Source: Geobacter argillaceus (GTDB lineage: Bacteria; Desulfobacterota; Desulfuromonadia; Geobacterales; DSM-12255). From it: a stretch of 51,194 nucleotides of DNA. Positions 1 through 8,573 of the stretch are shown here, piece after piece. The stretch spans positions 1 to 51,194 of the forward strand of contig NZ_VLLN01000028.1 of assembly GCF_007830735.1 (NCBI RefSeq). The letters run 5' to 3'. The translations under genes were made by a program, and so were the position numbers. Numbering within the stretch: position 1 is the first letter of the stretch; every line of letters starts with the position of its first letter. The notes beneath the pieces were generated by a model. That model did no database searches. It was not told the DNA's origin and saw only the letters and a list, made by a program, of their open reading frames with translations.

Positions 1-54
1 GGGCCGATGGTACTGCACGGGTAGCTGTGTGGGAGAGTAGGTCGCCGCCGGGAA
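1..54 (+). rRNA. rrf: 5S ribosomal RNA, 3' end (partial)
   Basis: The first bases match the conserved 3' third of bacterial 5S rRNA: CCGATGGTACTGC, then GGGAGAGTAGGTCGCCGCC, the usual GAGAGTAGG/CGCCGCC closing segment. The 5' two thirds lie outside the window, so this is the end of an rRNA operon. An intrinsic terminator follows at once, which supports the call. The exact 3' end is uncertain by a few bases. Confidence 0.9.
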
Positions 55-63
55 TTTTTCACA

Positions 64-100
64 AAGCCGCCAGTCCGAAAGGTCTGGTGGCTTTTTTTTT
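64..100 (+). terminator. Intrinsic terminator of the rRNA operon
   Basis: A long hairpin (AAGCCGCCAG pairing with CTGGTGGCTT, extended by CC/GG around a GAAA tetraloop) is followed by a run of T. It sits about 10 bases after the 5S rRNA end. Confidence 0.92.
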
Positions 101-298
101 GCCAAACAAGCTGGCACGTATGGCGGGGAGCTGCGCTCAGTTATCGGTATATGGGGGACAGAGGAAATATGCGAATGTGGCTTGCTGCATGGCCGCTGAT
201 TGGATATAAGTAAGGAACGTGAATTATGGGGGCACAGCATGCCTGGCAGTATCCCGGCTGATTCCCACCCCCCTTACGTGGCCAGACGAGAAGAAATA

Positions 299-682
299 AT
301 GAGTGTTCAAACGAATCAACCTATAGTCATGGTTATGGATGATGACGAAGATGTACGGTTCATTGCGGGAATACTTCTCAATAAACTGGGTTTTGCCATA
401 GAGTTTGCCTCTTCGGGGGAAGAGGCCATTGAAAAATGTCAAAAGTCCTTCTCTGCAGGGGTTCGTTACAAAGCAGCAATCCTCGATCTTAATGTTCCCG
501 GCGGAATGGGTGGCAGGGAGGCACTGCCCAGGCTCATTCAAATAGATCCGGATATTGTGGCCTATGTCTCGTGTGGTAACCCGTACGACGCTGTTGTTGA
601 AAACCCTGAAGCGTTCGGATTCAAGGGCGCCATTAACAAACCGTTCCTGCCTGAACAGTTGAAGGTGCTGCTGGGAAAGTAG
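299..682 (+). CDS. Stand-alone receiver-domain protein
   Basis: A 127-residue single-domain response regulator with no output domain. The receiver hallmarks are all present: an acidic cluster DDDED near residue 12, phospho-acceptor Asp63 in ILDLNVPG, the conserved small hydroxyl residue in YVSCG, and Lys114 in INKPF. The ATG at 299 is chosen because homology begins just after it; an in-frame ATG at 200 would add 33 residues without receiver character. Proteins of this kind are usually phosphorylated by hybrid kinases and act through protein contacts. The next gene encodes a pilus-type ATPase, but a functional link is only a guess. No terminator is seen between them. Confidence 0.85.
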   Translation: MSVQTNQPIVMVMDDDEDVRFIAGILLNKLGFAIEFASSGEEAIEKCQKSFSAGVRYKAAILDLNVPGGMGGREALPRLIQIDPDIVAYVSCGNPYDAVVENPEAFGFKGAINKPFLPEQLKVLLGK

Positions 683-860
683 GTTTCACTTCTTCCCGCC
701 TGTCTAACTCTCTCCTGACGATAACTGGCATCTCTCCATGGTGCCCGTGACCTTTCTCGTCACCAGGCTCCCTTTTTCGTGCCCTTTTTTGCTTCCCCCT
801 TGCATTGCAGACATTTCTCTGGCACAAATGATGAAAATTAATGCTAATGCAGGGTGGGTT

Positions 861-2456
861 ATGCCAAAGAAGAAACATGAGACGTCGCGAATTCCACGGA
901 TTGGGGATCTCTTTCTGGAATACGAATATATTACCAAGGATCAACTTGGTATTGCGTTGAAGCATTTGGATCAGACAGGCGGAAGACTAGGCTCAATTCT
1001 CCTGGAATTGGGGTATGTGAGCACAGAAGAACTGCTTGCCATCCTTGAGAAGAAGTTCGGGTTGCCCACGGCCAATCTGGAAAAATTGACCATACAACCC
1101 CATGTGTTGAAGATGATTCCCTATGAGCAGGTCATTAAACACAAGGTAATTCCAATCGCTATCGGCACGAAGAATATTTTCATGGCCATGGTCGAGCCGA
1201 ATGATCCTGCCGCACTGGAAGACCTCGAATTCGCTCTCGGCAAGACCATCCAGCCCATTGTCGTTCCGTATGCACAGATGGAAAAGCTTCTGCAATATAT
1301 CGAAGGGAAAGGCGGCGTGCTCGATCATCCGGTATCCGGGATGGAGATACTTGGGCGGGGAACACCAGCGGAGACGGATGAGGGACGGTCAAGCCTGATG
1401 AGATATCTGGAGATGCTGGTTCAGGAGCATGCTTCGGATTTGCTTCTTATCGCAGGCGTCCCCCCATGCTTTAAGAAAAATAATGAAATTTGCCGCCTTG
1501 CCTATCAACGTCTTACGCCGCACGACACGGCCGTTTTTGTTGATGAACTCCTGACCGCACCGCTCAAAGAACTGTTGGCGGCAGATGGCGATATCGATCT
1601 GGGAAAGACAATCCCCGGGCTCGGCCGTTTCAGGATCAATATTTTCAAGCAACGGGATTCTTACTCAATTGTCGTGCGCGGTATGCTTGAGGAGATACCG
1701 ACACTGGAGCGCCTGGGGCTTGCCGATGGGCTTGCCGACTATGCCCTCAGGAATCAGGGGCTGATCCTGATCACGGGACCTGCCGGCCACGGGAAGAGTA
1801 CAACGCTTGCAGCCCTGATCGATGCAATCAATGCGCACAGAAAATGTAATATCATCACCGTTGAGGACCCGATCGAGTTTCACCACACACATAAATTGAG
1901 CAACGTGAATCAACGGGAGGTCGGCAGGGATACCCCATCATTTCATCAAGGGCTCCATAGTATTTTCCGGCAGGCACCGGACGTCATTGTGATCGGGGAG
2001 TTGCGGGACCCCGAGACCATTGCCAGAGCACTTCATGCCGCAGAAACCGGACACCTGGTAATATCCACTCTGAACGCCAACTTTGCAACCACAGCTCTTG
2101 AGCGCATTGTTGATATATTTCCTGTCGAGCAGCAACAGCAGATCAGGGTTCAGTTGGCTGAGAATTTCCTGCTGATACTCAATCAACGCCTGATTCAGAA
2201 AAAAGATGGAACAGGCCGGACGCTTGCATATGAAAAACTTGTCAATTCTCCCCGGATAAAAGATATGATTCGTGAAGGAAAGGTCCATCAGTTCCGCTCT
2301 CTATTCAAAGAGTCGTCGGAAGAGTTTCAGTCGATTGATTCCAGCTTGGCGAAGCTTGTTGCTGAACAGGTCATTTCCTTTGAAGCAGGCAGTATGTTTT
2401 GTGAAAACGTACAGTATTTTAACGAATTGGTTTCCGCAGGCAGAGGGGAGATGTGA
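861..2456 (+). CDS. PilT/GspE-family ATPase with N-terminal MshEN domain
   Basis: A 531-residue secretion/pilus ATPase. The N-terminal part (about residues 10-160, starting RIPRIGDLFLEY) is a GspE/MshEN-type domain; in some family members this domain binds c-di-GMP. The C-terminal part is a PilT-like motor: Walker A GPAGHGKST at 306-314, the Asp box VEDPIEF, Walker B VIVIGELRD near 375, and the His-box AETGHLVISTL. It lacks the CxxC zinc element of true GspE and its C-terminal region resembles PilT, so it is a hybrid type. ATG 861 is preceded by AGGGTGGG; the upstream in-frame ATGs at 738, 828 and 831 would add a hydrophobic stretch unlike the family. The downstream membrane protein gene follows closely. 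Confidence 0.87.
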   Translation: MPKKKHETSRIPRIGDLFLEYEYITKDQLGIALKHLDQTGGRLGSILLELGYVSTEELLAILEKKFGLPTANLEKLTIQPHVLKMIPYEQVIKHKVIPIAIGTKNIFMAMVEPNDPAALEDLEFALGKTIQPIVVPYAQMEKLLQYIEGKGGVLDHPVSGMEILGRGTPAETDEGRSSLMRYLEMLVQEHASDLLLIAGVPPCFKKNNEICRLAYQRLTPHDTAVFVDELLTAPLKELLAADGDIDLGKTIPGLGRFRINIFKQRDSYSIVVRGMLEEIPTLERLGLADGLADYALRNQGLILITGPAGHGKSTTLAALIDAINAHRKCNIITVEDPIEFHHTHKLSNVNQREVGRDTPSFHQGLHSIFRQAPDVIVIGELRDPETIARALHAAETGHLVISTLNANFATTALERIVDIFPVEQQQQIRVQLAENFLLILNQRLIQKKDGTGRTLAYEKLVNSPRIKDMIREGKVHQFRSLFKESSEEFQSIDSSLAKLVAEQVISFEAGSMFCENVQYFNELVSAGRGEM

Positions 2457-2532
2457 TTGCTGCTGCAGGACCATCTGTAAGGTCAGTCAATATTAATCCC
2501 ATCTGTCTGCCCGTAGTTATCAGAGAAGGATA

Positions 2533-3843
2533 GTGGATACTATATTTCTGCAAATTTTAGTCATTGTCTTTCTGATTATCCTTAACGGATTCTTCGCCTG
2601 TTCCGAATTTGCGATTATCTCCATCCGTAAGAGCAGAATAGCTCAACTTGTTTCCGTGGGTAATGAACGAGCCAAACTGGTTGAAGAACTTCAAAGCGAT
2701 CCCCATCGCCTTCTCGCTGTAGTTCAGGTCGGCGTGACACTGGTGGGCTCCCTCGCATCAGCCATGGGGGGAATTATCGCCATTGAGCATATAAAACCAT
2801 TTCTGCAACGTTCGCCTGTTGAGTTCCTGCATAACGGAGCGCAAGCGATCTCCATCGGGATCATGGTTACGATCATATCGTACGTCTCGTTGGTGCTTGG
2901 CGAGCTCGTACCGAAAAGCATCGGCCTTATGTACGCCGACACCCTGGCTCTGCAGATAATCAGGCCGCTGGTGTTTTTGGGCCGGATTGCGTCACTGTTC
3001 GTTTCGTTCCTATCGATTTCCAGCAAGGGTATTTTGTGGATTATGGGGATACGGGGAGACAACCGTCCTTTCATTACCCGCGAGGAAGTCCAGCTCATGG
3101 TCTCTGAGGGGCATGAGTCGGGCATCTTTACCGCAGCTGAAAACGAGTTTATCCAGAACATTTTTGATTTTACCCACACCAGTGTCCGCGAGGTGATGGT
3201 CCCCAGGACCCGCATGGCTGCCCTTGATCTCGATTTCGGTCGCGACGAGATGCTGCGCTTCATAGTGGAAAACCAGTATTCCCGTTATCCGGTTTACAGG
3301 GAGAGCATCGAGAGTGTGGAAGGCTTCATCCATGGCAAGGATTTTCTCGGTAAGATGGTGACTGACCCCGCGTTCCCGTTGGAAAGCATCATTCGTCCCC
3401 CGTTTTATGTGCCAGAAGGGAAAAAGGTCAATGACCTGCTCAAGGAAATGCAGCGCCAAAGGATTCATATGGCACTGGTGGTGGACGAGTATGGTGGCAT
3501 AAGCGGCCTGGTGACCACCGAGGATCTGCTGGAAGAACTGGTTGGAGAAATTGAGGACGAGCATGATATCGGGGAGCCGCGCCGCGTGGAAACCCTGTCC
3601 GATGGCAGTCTCCGGGTGGATGCCCTGATCTCGGTAAACGATCTGAAGGACCTGCTGCACGTGACACTCCCGGACTCCGTCCCGTATGATACCGTTGCCG
3701 GACTCATTCTTGACGAGTTGGGGCGCTTTCCCGAGCGGGGGGAGCAGGTGCTCTGGAACGGGTATTTGCTGACCTGCGAAGAGGTGAAGAAAAATGCCAT
3801 TGTAACGGTACGAATCGAAAAGAAAGGAGATGTGCCTCACTGA
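2533..3843 (+). CDS. CNNM/HlyC-CorC family membrane protein (DUF21-CBS-CorC_HlyC)
   Basis: A 436-residue inner-membrane protein. Residues 1 to about 180 form the DUF21/CNNM transmembrane module, beginning with a hydrophobic helix (ILVIVFLIILNGFFACSEF). A cytoplasmic CBS pair follows (about 200-330; MVPRTRM and HMALVVDEYGGISGLVTTED are typical), then a C-terminal CorC_HlyC domain (about 345-430). Family members are linked to magnesium or sodium efflux or to membrane integrity; the older haemolysin label is misleading. The start is GTG, preceded by AGAAGGA. It may be transcribed with the PilT-like gene 76 bases upstream. Confidence 0.88.
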   Translation: MDTIFLQILVIVFLIILNGFFACSEFAIISIRKSRIAQLVSVGNERAKLVEELQSDPHRLLAVVQVGVTLVGSLASAMGGIIAIEHIKPFLQRSPVEFLHNGAQAISIGIMVTIISYVSLVLGELVPKSIGLMYADTLALQIIRPLVFLGRIASLFVSFLSISSKGILWIMGIRGDNRPFITREEVQLMVSEGHESGIFTAAENEFIQNIFDFTHTSVREVMVPRTRMAALDLDFGRDEMLRFIVENQYSRYPVYRESIESVEGFIHGKDFLGKMVTDPAFPLESIIRPPFYVPEGKKVNDLLKEMQRQRIHMALVVDEYGGISGLVTTEDLLEELVGEIEDEHDIGEPRRVETLSDGSLRVDALISVNDLKDLLHVTLPDSVPYDTVAGLILDELGRFPERGEQVLWNGYLLTCEEVKKNAIVTVRIEKKGDVPH

Positions 3844-3881
3844 ATATCCGGGCAGAAGACCGGACATGAGCCGCGCCCGCC

Positions 3882-4730
3882 ATGAACGAACGGTATATCG
3901 AAAAATCCTTTCTGGTTCTCCTCGCCTGTTCCCTCCTGCTCCATCTGGGCGTTTTTTTACTGCTTCTTTCTTTGCCCGTTGAAAAAAAGAGTGAGCTGTC
4001 GGAACCGTTGATGGTGGATCTCCAGGATCTTCCCGAGCTCAAGGCGAAAAAGCCCGCACCGGGACCTCCCGTCCGCCACCAGGCCGAAGAACGACGCCGG
4101 GTGCCACGGGAGACCGCTCCACGTGGTATGGCCGAGCGAGACCGTGTGATCGCCCCTGCACAACCGACCGTGCCGGCCTATCGGCCACCAACGCGGGAGC
4201 AGCTCATGCCGCAGCGGCCGACGGAACGGGGCGAGGCACCAGCAGAACCGTCGCCAAAGGAAGAACTGTTCAGGCCCAAAGCGAGACGCGGCGGGGAACA
4301 ACAGCCGAAACTCGTGCCGAGTGCCACTGCCATGGCCAGGCTGGAGGAGGAATACCGGCGCCAATATGCGCCCGACGTGGCGGAAGGCGCCACCCGCTTT
4401 CTCAATACCGACGACATCCTGTTCGGATCGTTTCTGCGGCGATTCGAAACAGCGGTCTATGGGGTGTGGCGCTATCCTTCAGAGGCTGCTAAGTTGGGTA
4501 TCGAGGGGGTGACGCCGGTGCGGATTACCTTCAATCGCAATGGCGAGATTATCCAGAAGGAAATTCTCCAGAGCTCGGGCAGCAGGATACTGGACGAAGA
4601 GGTGCTGCGGACCCTCGGCCAGATCGGGCCGGTTGGCCGTTTCCCACGGGGATACGACAAGGACAGCTTCAATCTGATCGCCTTTTTCCGTTACGGCATC
4701 GTCAGGGGGGGGACCCGCTCCCTGCATTGA
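3882..4730 (+). CDS. TonB-family energy transducer-like protein
   Basis: A 282-residue protein with the TonB plan. It has a short cytoplasmic N-terminus and one membrane helix (about residues 9-30, FLVLLACSLLLHLGVFLLLL) containing the serine and histidine typical of TonB anchors. A long Pro/Glu/Arg-rich periplasmic linker follows (about 45-150), then a C-terminal TonB domain (about 185-280; VTPVRITFNRNGEI and ILQSSGS). No exbB or exbD is adjacent, so the partner motor must lie elsewhere. No good ribosome-binding site precedes the ATG; translation may depend on the upstream gene. The stop codon directly abuts the stop of the convergent galU. Confidence 0.82.
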   Translation: MNERYIEKSFLVLLACSLLLHLGVFLLLLSLPVEKKSELSEPLMVDLQDLPELKAKKPAPGPPVRHQAEERRRVPRETAPRGMAERDRVIAPAQPTVPAYRPPTREQLMPQRPTERGEAPAEPSPKEELFRPKARRGGEQQPKLVPSATAMARLEEEYRRQYAPDVAEGATRFLNTDDILFGSFLRRFETAVYGVWRYPSEAAKLGIEGVTPVRITFNRNGEIIQKEILQSSGSRILDEEVLRTLGQIGPVGRFPRGYDKDSFNLIAFFRYGIVRGGTRSLH

Positions 4731-5600
4731 TCAACAGCAGCCGAGCCTCTCCCGCAGATATTTTTCGAACTCTCCATGGAACTCCTCCCGTTTGAGCGCC
4801 AGGTCCACCGTCGCCTTCAGGAAACCGAGCTTGTCCCCGCAATCATGGCGGGTCCCTTCGAAACGGCAGCCATAGATCGCTTCGTCGCGGGACAGGGTGC
4901 GGATGGCGTCGGTCAGCTGAATCTCCCCTCCTTTGCCGGGTGTCTGTTTTTGCAGAATTGGAAAGATCTCCGGGGTGAGGATGTAGCGGCCGATGATGGC
5001 CAGGTCGGATGGGGCGTCTTCAGGCAGCGGTTTTTCCACCAGGTCGGTGACCTCGAAGATGCGATCGGAGATGGGAGTGGCCTGTACGCAACCGTAAGAG
5101 GAGATGTTCTCCATCGGCACCTGTTCCAGGGCCAGGACGGTGCCGCGGTATTTCCGGTAGACATCGAGGAGCTGGCCCAGGCAGGGCCGGCCGCCGTCGA
5201 TGATATCGTCTCCCAGGAGAACGGCAAAAGGCTCGTTGCCAATGAAGTCCCGGGCGCAGAGGATGGCGTGACCGAGTCCGAGTGCCTGTTTCTGGCGGAC
5301 GTAGAAGATGTCCACCATTTCGGCGATCTCTCGTATCTGTGACAGTTCGGCGTCTTTCCCCTTGTCGTAGAGGAGCGCCTCAAGTTCGAAGGCGATGTCG
5401 AAATGGTCTTCCAGGGCACGCTTGCCCCGGCCGGTGACGAAGAGAATCTGCTCGATGCCGGCAGCAACGGCCTCTTCCACGACATACTGCACCAGCGGCT
5501 TGTCGATGAGGGGGAGCATCTCTTTTGGTGATGCCTTGGTTGCCGGGAGGAACCTGGTGCCAAGGCCCGCAACCGGGAATACGGCTTTTTTAACTTGCAT
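4731..5600 (-). CDS. galU: UTP-glucose-1-phosphate uridylyltransferase
   Basis: A 289-residue cytoplasmic enzyme making UDP-glucose from UTP and glucose-1-phosphate for polysaccharide and envelope synthesis. The nucleotide-binding motif VAGLGTRFLPATKASPKEM starts near residue 8, and the family motifs LLGDDII and GGEIQLTDAI are present. The length fits GalU (about 290-300). GGAGG lies 8 bases before the ATG. It is the last gene of a minus-strand run after metF, with 20 bases between them. Confidence 0.95.
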   Translation of the reverse strand: MQVKKAVFPVAGLGTRFLPATKASPKEMLPLIDKPLVQYVVEEAVAAGIEQILFVTGRGKRALEDHFDIAFELEALLYDKGKDAELSQIREIAEMVDIFYVRQKQALGLGHAILCARDFIGNEPFAVLLGDDIIDGGRPCLGQLLDVYRKYRGTVLALEQVPMENISSYGCVQATPISDRIFEVTDLVEKPLPEDAPSDLAIIGRYILTPEIFPILQKQTPGKGGEIQLTDAIRTLSRDEAIYGCRFEGTRHDCGDKLGFLKATVDLALKREEFHGEFEKYLRERLGCC

Positions 5601-5620
5601 GGGGTGTTCCTCCAGCTGAA

Positions 5621-6496
5621 TCAGTTGATTTCGAGATCATTCACAATCTGCGGGATGACATCTTCCCGGCCCATTGCCATGAGATGAATGCCGTCGCAGA
5701 GCGGGGTCAGTCCCCGGGCCAGGCGTGTGGCGATGGCCACGCCAGTGCCAAGCTGGTCAGCCGACCCTTCCAGCTCGGCAACCAGTTCATCGGGAACGGT
5801 GAGCCCGGGGATGTTCCGGTTGATGTATCTGGCCATGCCTGCGGATTTGAGAACAATGATGCCGGCAATGACCTTGACCCCCAAAGGTTGGACCAGTTCG
5901 CGGAACCGCGCGAATTTTGACAGATCAAAGATTGCCTGTGTCTGCAAGAAGGCAGCGCCGCTGGCGACCTTCTTGGCAAGTTTGTAGCGGGTCGGCTCGA
6001 ACGGTTCCGCCTCCGGGGCTGCGGCGGCTCCGGGGAAAAATGCCGGGGTGCTGTCAAGCGCCCTGCCCGAGAGGTCCTGGCCGTTGTTGAGCCTTGCAAT
6101 GGTGTCCAGGAGTTGGACCGAATCGAGGTCAAAGACCGGCTTCCCTTCCGGGTGGTCACCGAATGAGATGTGATCGCCGGTCAGTGCCAGGATGTTGGTG
6201 ATCCCCAGGGCTGCCGCGCCGAGCAGGTCGCTCTGCAGCGCCAGACGGTTCCTGTCCCGGCAGGTGATCTGGTAGATGGGCTCGATCCCTTCCCTGACAA
6301 GTAGTGCGGCCGCTGCCAGGGGGGAGATGCGCATGTTCGCCCCCTGGTTGTCGGTAACGTTGATGGCGTCAACCAGGGGTGCCAGCGTGCGCGCCGTTGC
6401 CAGGAACTGGCCGCAGTCACACCCCTTGGGAGGGCAGACTTCGGTGGTTACGACGAGTTGTCCGGTAGTGAGTTTTTCCCGAAAGCGGTTTCCCAT
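5621..6496 (-). CDS. metF: 5,10-methylenetetrahydrofolate reductase
   Basis: A 291-residue TIM-barrel flavoenzyme of the MetF family that reduces methylene-THF to methyl-THF. Visible signatures are TTEVCPPKG near the N-terminus (with the catalytic glutamate), NVTDNQGAN, LALTGDH, and the C-terminal GIHLMAMG. It starts 3 bases after the metV stop codon, so the two are almost certainly co-translated. In acetogens and related anaerobes, MetF paired with the cysteine-rich MetV takes electrons from donors other than NADH; the same is inferred here. The methyl-THF would feed methionine synthesis or one-carbon exchange. Confidence 0.93.
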   Translation of the reverse strand: MGNRFREKLTTGQLVVTTEVCPPKGCDCGQFLATARTLAPLVDAINVTDNQGANMRISPLAAAALLVREGIEPIYQITCRDRNRLALQSDLLGAAALGITNILALTGDHISFGDHPEGKPVFDLDSVQLLDTIARLNNGQDLSGRALDSTPAFFPGAAAAPEAEPFEPTRYKLAKKVASGAAFLQTQAIFDLSKFARFRELVQPLGVKVIAGIIVLKSAGMARYINRNIPGLTVPDELVAELEGSADQLGTGVAIATRLARGLTPLCDGIHLMAMGREDVIPQIVNDLEIN

Positions 6497-6499
6497 GGG

Positions 6500-7147
6500 T
6501 CAGCGGTCCAGTTTCAATGAGCGGGGTGAGCGGCAGGAGGAGTAATCTTTGGGGGCGACGCTGTTCTGCAGGGCCGCTTCAGCCCCTTGCCGCTGCAGGC
6601 GCTGGAAGATCTGCACCCAGGCGCATTCCTTTTCCGGAGAGGTTTCGCAATGCCCCTGGTCCATTCCTCCGCACGGGCCATTGAGGAGCCCTTTGGGGCA
6701 GGCGGTGACCGGGCAGATGCCGCCCGTCCGGGTCAGGAGACAGGTCCCGCAGAGGGAGCAGCGCTGCTCGAACTGCCCGAAACGCAGGATGTTGCCGAGA
6801 AAAAGGGTGTCCAGGCCGGCAACGGTTTTTTTGTCCAAACTGGACGATACGGACTGGACGCCGGCGCCACAGGCTAGGACGAGAAACGCATCGGCATCTT
6901 CCACCATATCCTTCTTGCCCCGCAGGTCGCGCTGGGCCCGGAGCATGTGGCACGCCTCGTCAATGATCAGTGAGCCGGTCACCTCCTTGCCAACAGCGGC
7001 AAGCGACTCCTGCATCTTCCAGATTTCTTCCTCGCCGCCGGACTTGCAGACCGTGGCACACTTGGCACAGCCAACCAGAAATATCCTCTGGCTCCCGTCC
7101 AGTTGTGCAAGGAGTTCATCGAAAGGCTTTTGCCTGCTGACGATCAT
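6500..7147 (-). CDS. metV: MetV-like methylenetetrahydrofolate reductase partner
   Basis: A 215-residue cysteine-rich protein of the MetV / 'MTHFR C-terminal' family. The N-terminal part has GCAKCATVCKSGG. The C-terminal part has a dense cysteine set (CSLCGTCLLTRTGGICPVTACPK, followed by GPCGG), matching a zinc/iron-sulfur module. In acetogens this subunit pairs with MetF and probably relays electrons. It is directly upstream of metF. The last 30 residues (QNSVAPKDYSSCRSP and on) look low in conservation. Confidence 0.88.
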   Translation of the reverse strand: MIVSRQKPFDELLAQLDGSQRIFLVGCAKCATVCKSGGEEEIWKMQESLAAVGKEVTGSLIIDEACHMLRAQRDLRGKKDMVEDADAFLVLACGAGVQSVSSSLDKKTVAGLDTLFLGNILRFGQFEQRCSLCGTCLLTRTGGICPVTACPKGLLNGPCGGMDQGHCETSPEKECAWVQIFQRLQRQGAEAALQNSVAPKDYSSCRSPRSLKLDR

Positions 7148-7163
7148 GTTGAATCCGTGACTG

Positions 7164-7232
7164 GTGACTCGTAACTGGCGACTGGTGACTGGTCAATCCG
7201 AAAGGGCTTTCCAGTCACGAGTTACGAGTCAC
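7164..7232. repeat. Inverted repeat between folD and metV
   Basis: Two 22-base arms (7164-7185 and 7211-7232) are complementary at 20 of 22 positions around a 25-base loop. The left flank also carries partial direct copies of GTGACTGG. The right arm covers the last bases of folD, including its stop codon. There is no T-run, so it is more likely a repeat family or an attenuating/processing hairpin than a standard terminator. Confidence 0.7.
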
Positions 7233-8071
7233 CGTTTTTTCGCCGATTCGACGGTGTTGTAGAGGAGCATGGTAATGGTCATGGGGCCGACCCCGCCCGG
7301 GACCGGCGTGATGGCGCTGGCACGTTCGGCTGCAGCGCCATATTCCACGTCGCCTACCAGCTTTTTTTCACCGACCCGGTTTACCCCCACGTCGATAACC
7401 ACGGCCCCTTCCTTTATCCAGCTCCCCTTGATCATCTCCGGCTGACCAACGGCCGCAATTACCACATCGGCCTGGCCGACCTTGGCAGCGAGATCCTTGG
7501 TCCTTGAGTGGCAGATGGTGACGGTGGCATTTTGTTGCAGACACATGAGGGCAACCGGCTTGCCGACGATGTTGGAGCGGCCGACCACGACCACTTCCTT
7601 GCCGGCGAGGTCGATGCCCGTTTCCTTCAGCATGACCATTACGCCGTAAGGGGTACAGGGTTGGAACGTCGGCTTGCCGATCATCAACCGCCCGACGTTA
7701 TAGGGGTGAAATCCGTCGGCATCCTTGTTCGGGGAAATGGCTTCCAGCACCTTTTCCGCGTTGATCTGTTTGGGAAGGGGGAGCTGGACCAGAATGCCAT
7801 GAATGCGGGGATCGTTATTCAGTCGGTCGATGAGGGCAAGGAGGTCTGCCTCGGTCGTGTTCGCGGGGAGTTTATGTTCGTCCGAGAATATCCCCACGTC
7901 GGCGCAGGCCTTTTCCTTCATGCTGACGTAGACCTTGCTGGCAGGGTCTTCTCCAACGAGCACTACCGCCAGTCCGGGAGTGATCCCATTCGCCTTCAAG
8001 GTGGTAACATCCCGGGAAATTTCCTGTCTGATCCTGGCAGCGATGGCCTTGCCGTCTATTATGGTCGCCAT
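7229..8071 (-). CDS. folD: Bifunctional methylenetetrahydrofolate dehydrogenase / methenyl-THF cyclohydrolase
   Basis: A 280-residue cytoplasmic enzyme interconverting methylene-THF, methenyl-THF and 10-formyl-THF. Signatures are [17 protein letters not shown] (with the YxxxK catalytic pair), GILVQLPLP, the Rossmann element [12 protein letters not shown], and the C-terminal [12 protein letters not shown]. The ATG at 8071 is chosen over upstream in-frame starts because AAGGAGAG lies just before it and FolD homology begins at MATIIDGK. A well-formed sigma-70 promoter lies upstream. The gene heads the folD-metV-metF-galU run. Confidence 0.95.
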   Translation of the reverse strand: MATIIDGKAIAARIRQEISRDVTTLKANGITPGLAVVLVGEDPASKVYVSMKEKACADVGIFSDEHKLPANTTEADLLALIDRLNNDPRIHGILVQLPLPKQINAEKVLEAISPNKDADGFHPYNVGRLMIGKPTFQPCTPYGVMVMLKETGIDLAGKEVVVVGRSNIVGKPVALMCLQQNATVTICHSRTKDLAAKVGQADVVIAAVGQPEMIKGSWIKEGAVVIDVGVNRVGEKKLVGDVEYGAAAERASAITPVPGGVGPMTITMLLYNTVESAKKR

Positions 8072-8102
8072 GCGTCTCTCCTTGCCTTTTGAATAAGGGT
8101 GC

Positions 8103-8131
8103 ATAATAGGAAACGCCCCATGGTTTGTAAA
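8103..8131 (-). promoter_or_regulatory. Sigma-70 promoter for folD
   Basis: On the minus strand, TTTACA (8126-8131) and TATTAT (8103-8108) are separated by 17 bases. The position, about 30 bases before the folD ATG, suits a transcription start with a short leader. Confidence 0.7.
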
Positions 8132-8154
8132 GGGCTTTCCCCGTGGCTGCAGAC

Positions 8155-8179
8155 AAAAAAATCCCCCTTGCGGGGGATT
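8155..8179 (-). terminator. Intrinsic terminator downstream of the FmdB-like gene
   Basis: Read on the minus strand, AATCCCCC-GCAA-GGGGGATT forms an 8-pair hairpin followed by a T-run. It insulates the FmdB-like gene from the folD promoter. Confidence 0.85.
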
Positions 8180-8201
8180 GGGAGCGCTATTGGCAGGTAT
8201 G

Positions 8202-8450
8202 TCAGGCTGCGGATGGACAACCGGCGCAGCTGCCGCCGGACGGGCAGGTCGGGGCTTCGCTTTTCTTGTTCCCGTTGCCGTATCCTTCGGCATACCAGCC
8301 GCCACCCTTCAGGCTGAAGGCCGTTGATGAGATCAGTTTCTGGACTTCCCCGCCGCATTCGGGACACCGGTTTGCGGGCGGATCTGAAAATTTCTGGCGA
8401 AGCTCAAAGTGGTGTTCGCATGATTGACACTGGTATTCATAGATGGGCAT
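8202..8450 (-). CDS. FmdB-family zinc-ribbon protein
   Basis: An 82-residue protein. It starts [17 protein letters not shown] and continues with CPECGG, the classic FmdB zinc ribbon of two CxxC pairs. A glycine-rich middle and a C-terminal tail with a further CxxC ([12 protein letters not shown]) follow, a layout common for this family in delta-proteobacteria. The function is unproven; the name comes from a putative regulator of formamidase. GGAGG precedes the ATG, and the gene has its own promoter and terminator, so it is a single-gene unit. Confidence 0.88.
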   Translation of the reverse strand: MPIYEYQCQSCEHHFELRQKFSDPPANRCPECGGEVQKLISSTAFSLKGGGWYAEGYGNGNKKSEAPTCPSGGSCAGCPSAA

Positions 8451-8488
8451 GGTTAACCAACCTCCTCAACAACGTTTTTCTATTCATT

Positions 8489-8518
8489 AATATAGTGACG
8501 GAGGCATTCATTTGTCAA
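8489..8518 (-). promoter_or_regulatory. Sigma-70 promoter for the FmdB-like gene
   Basis: On the minus strand, TTGACA (8513-8518) and TATATT (8489-8494) are 18 bases apart, about 40 bases before the gene start. Confidence 0.72.
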
Positions 8519-8573
8519 GAGTGGTAACAAGTTTCGGTAGAGAAACTCATCGGTTGGCCATGGGGGCGAGTTT

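Noticed and set aside
112-130. Sigma-54-like CTGGCACG near the left edge
   Set aside because: The -12 half is GG instead of GC at the right distance, so it fails the GG-N10-GC rule.
199-298. Longer start (ATG 200) for the first receiver protein
   Set aside because: The 33 extra residues lack receiver character and homology begins right after ATG 299.
7164-7232. Reading the repeats here, at 37850 and at 42349 as a CRISPR array
   Set aside because: They are inverted repeats or phased short units without regular unique spacers, and no cas genes are present.
8155-8179. Hairpin considered as a riboswitch or repeat near folD
   Set aside because: It is a simple 8-pair stem with a T-run on the minus strand, fully explained as the FmdB-like gene terminator.
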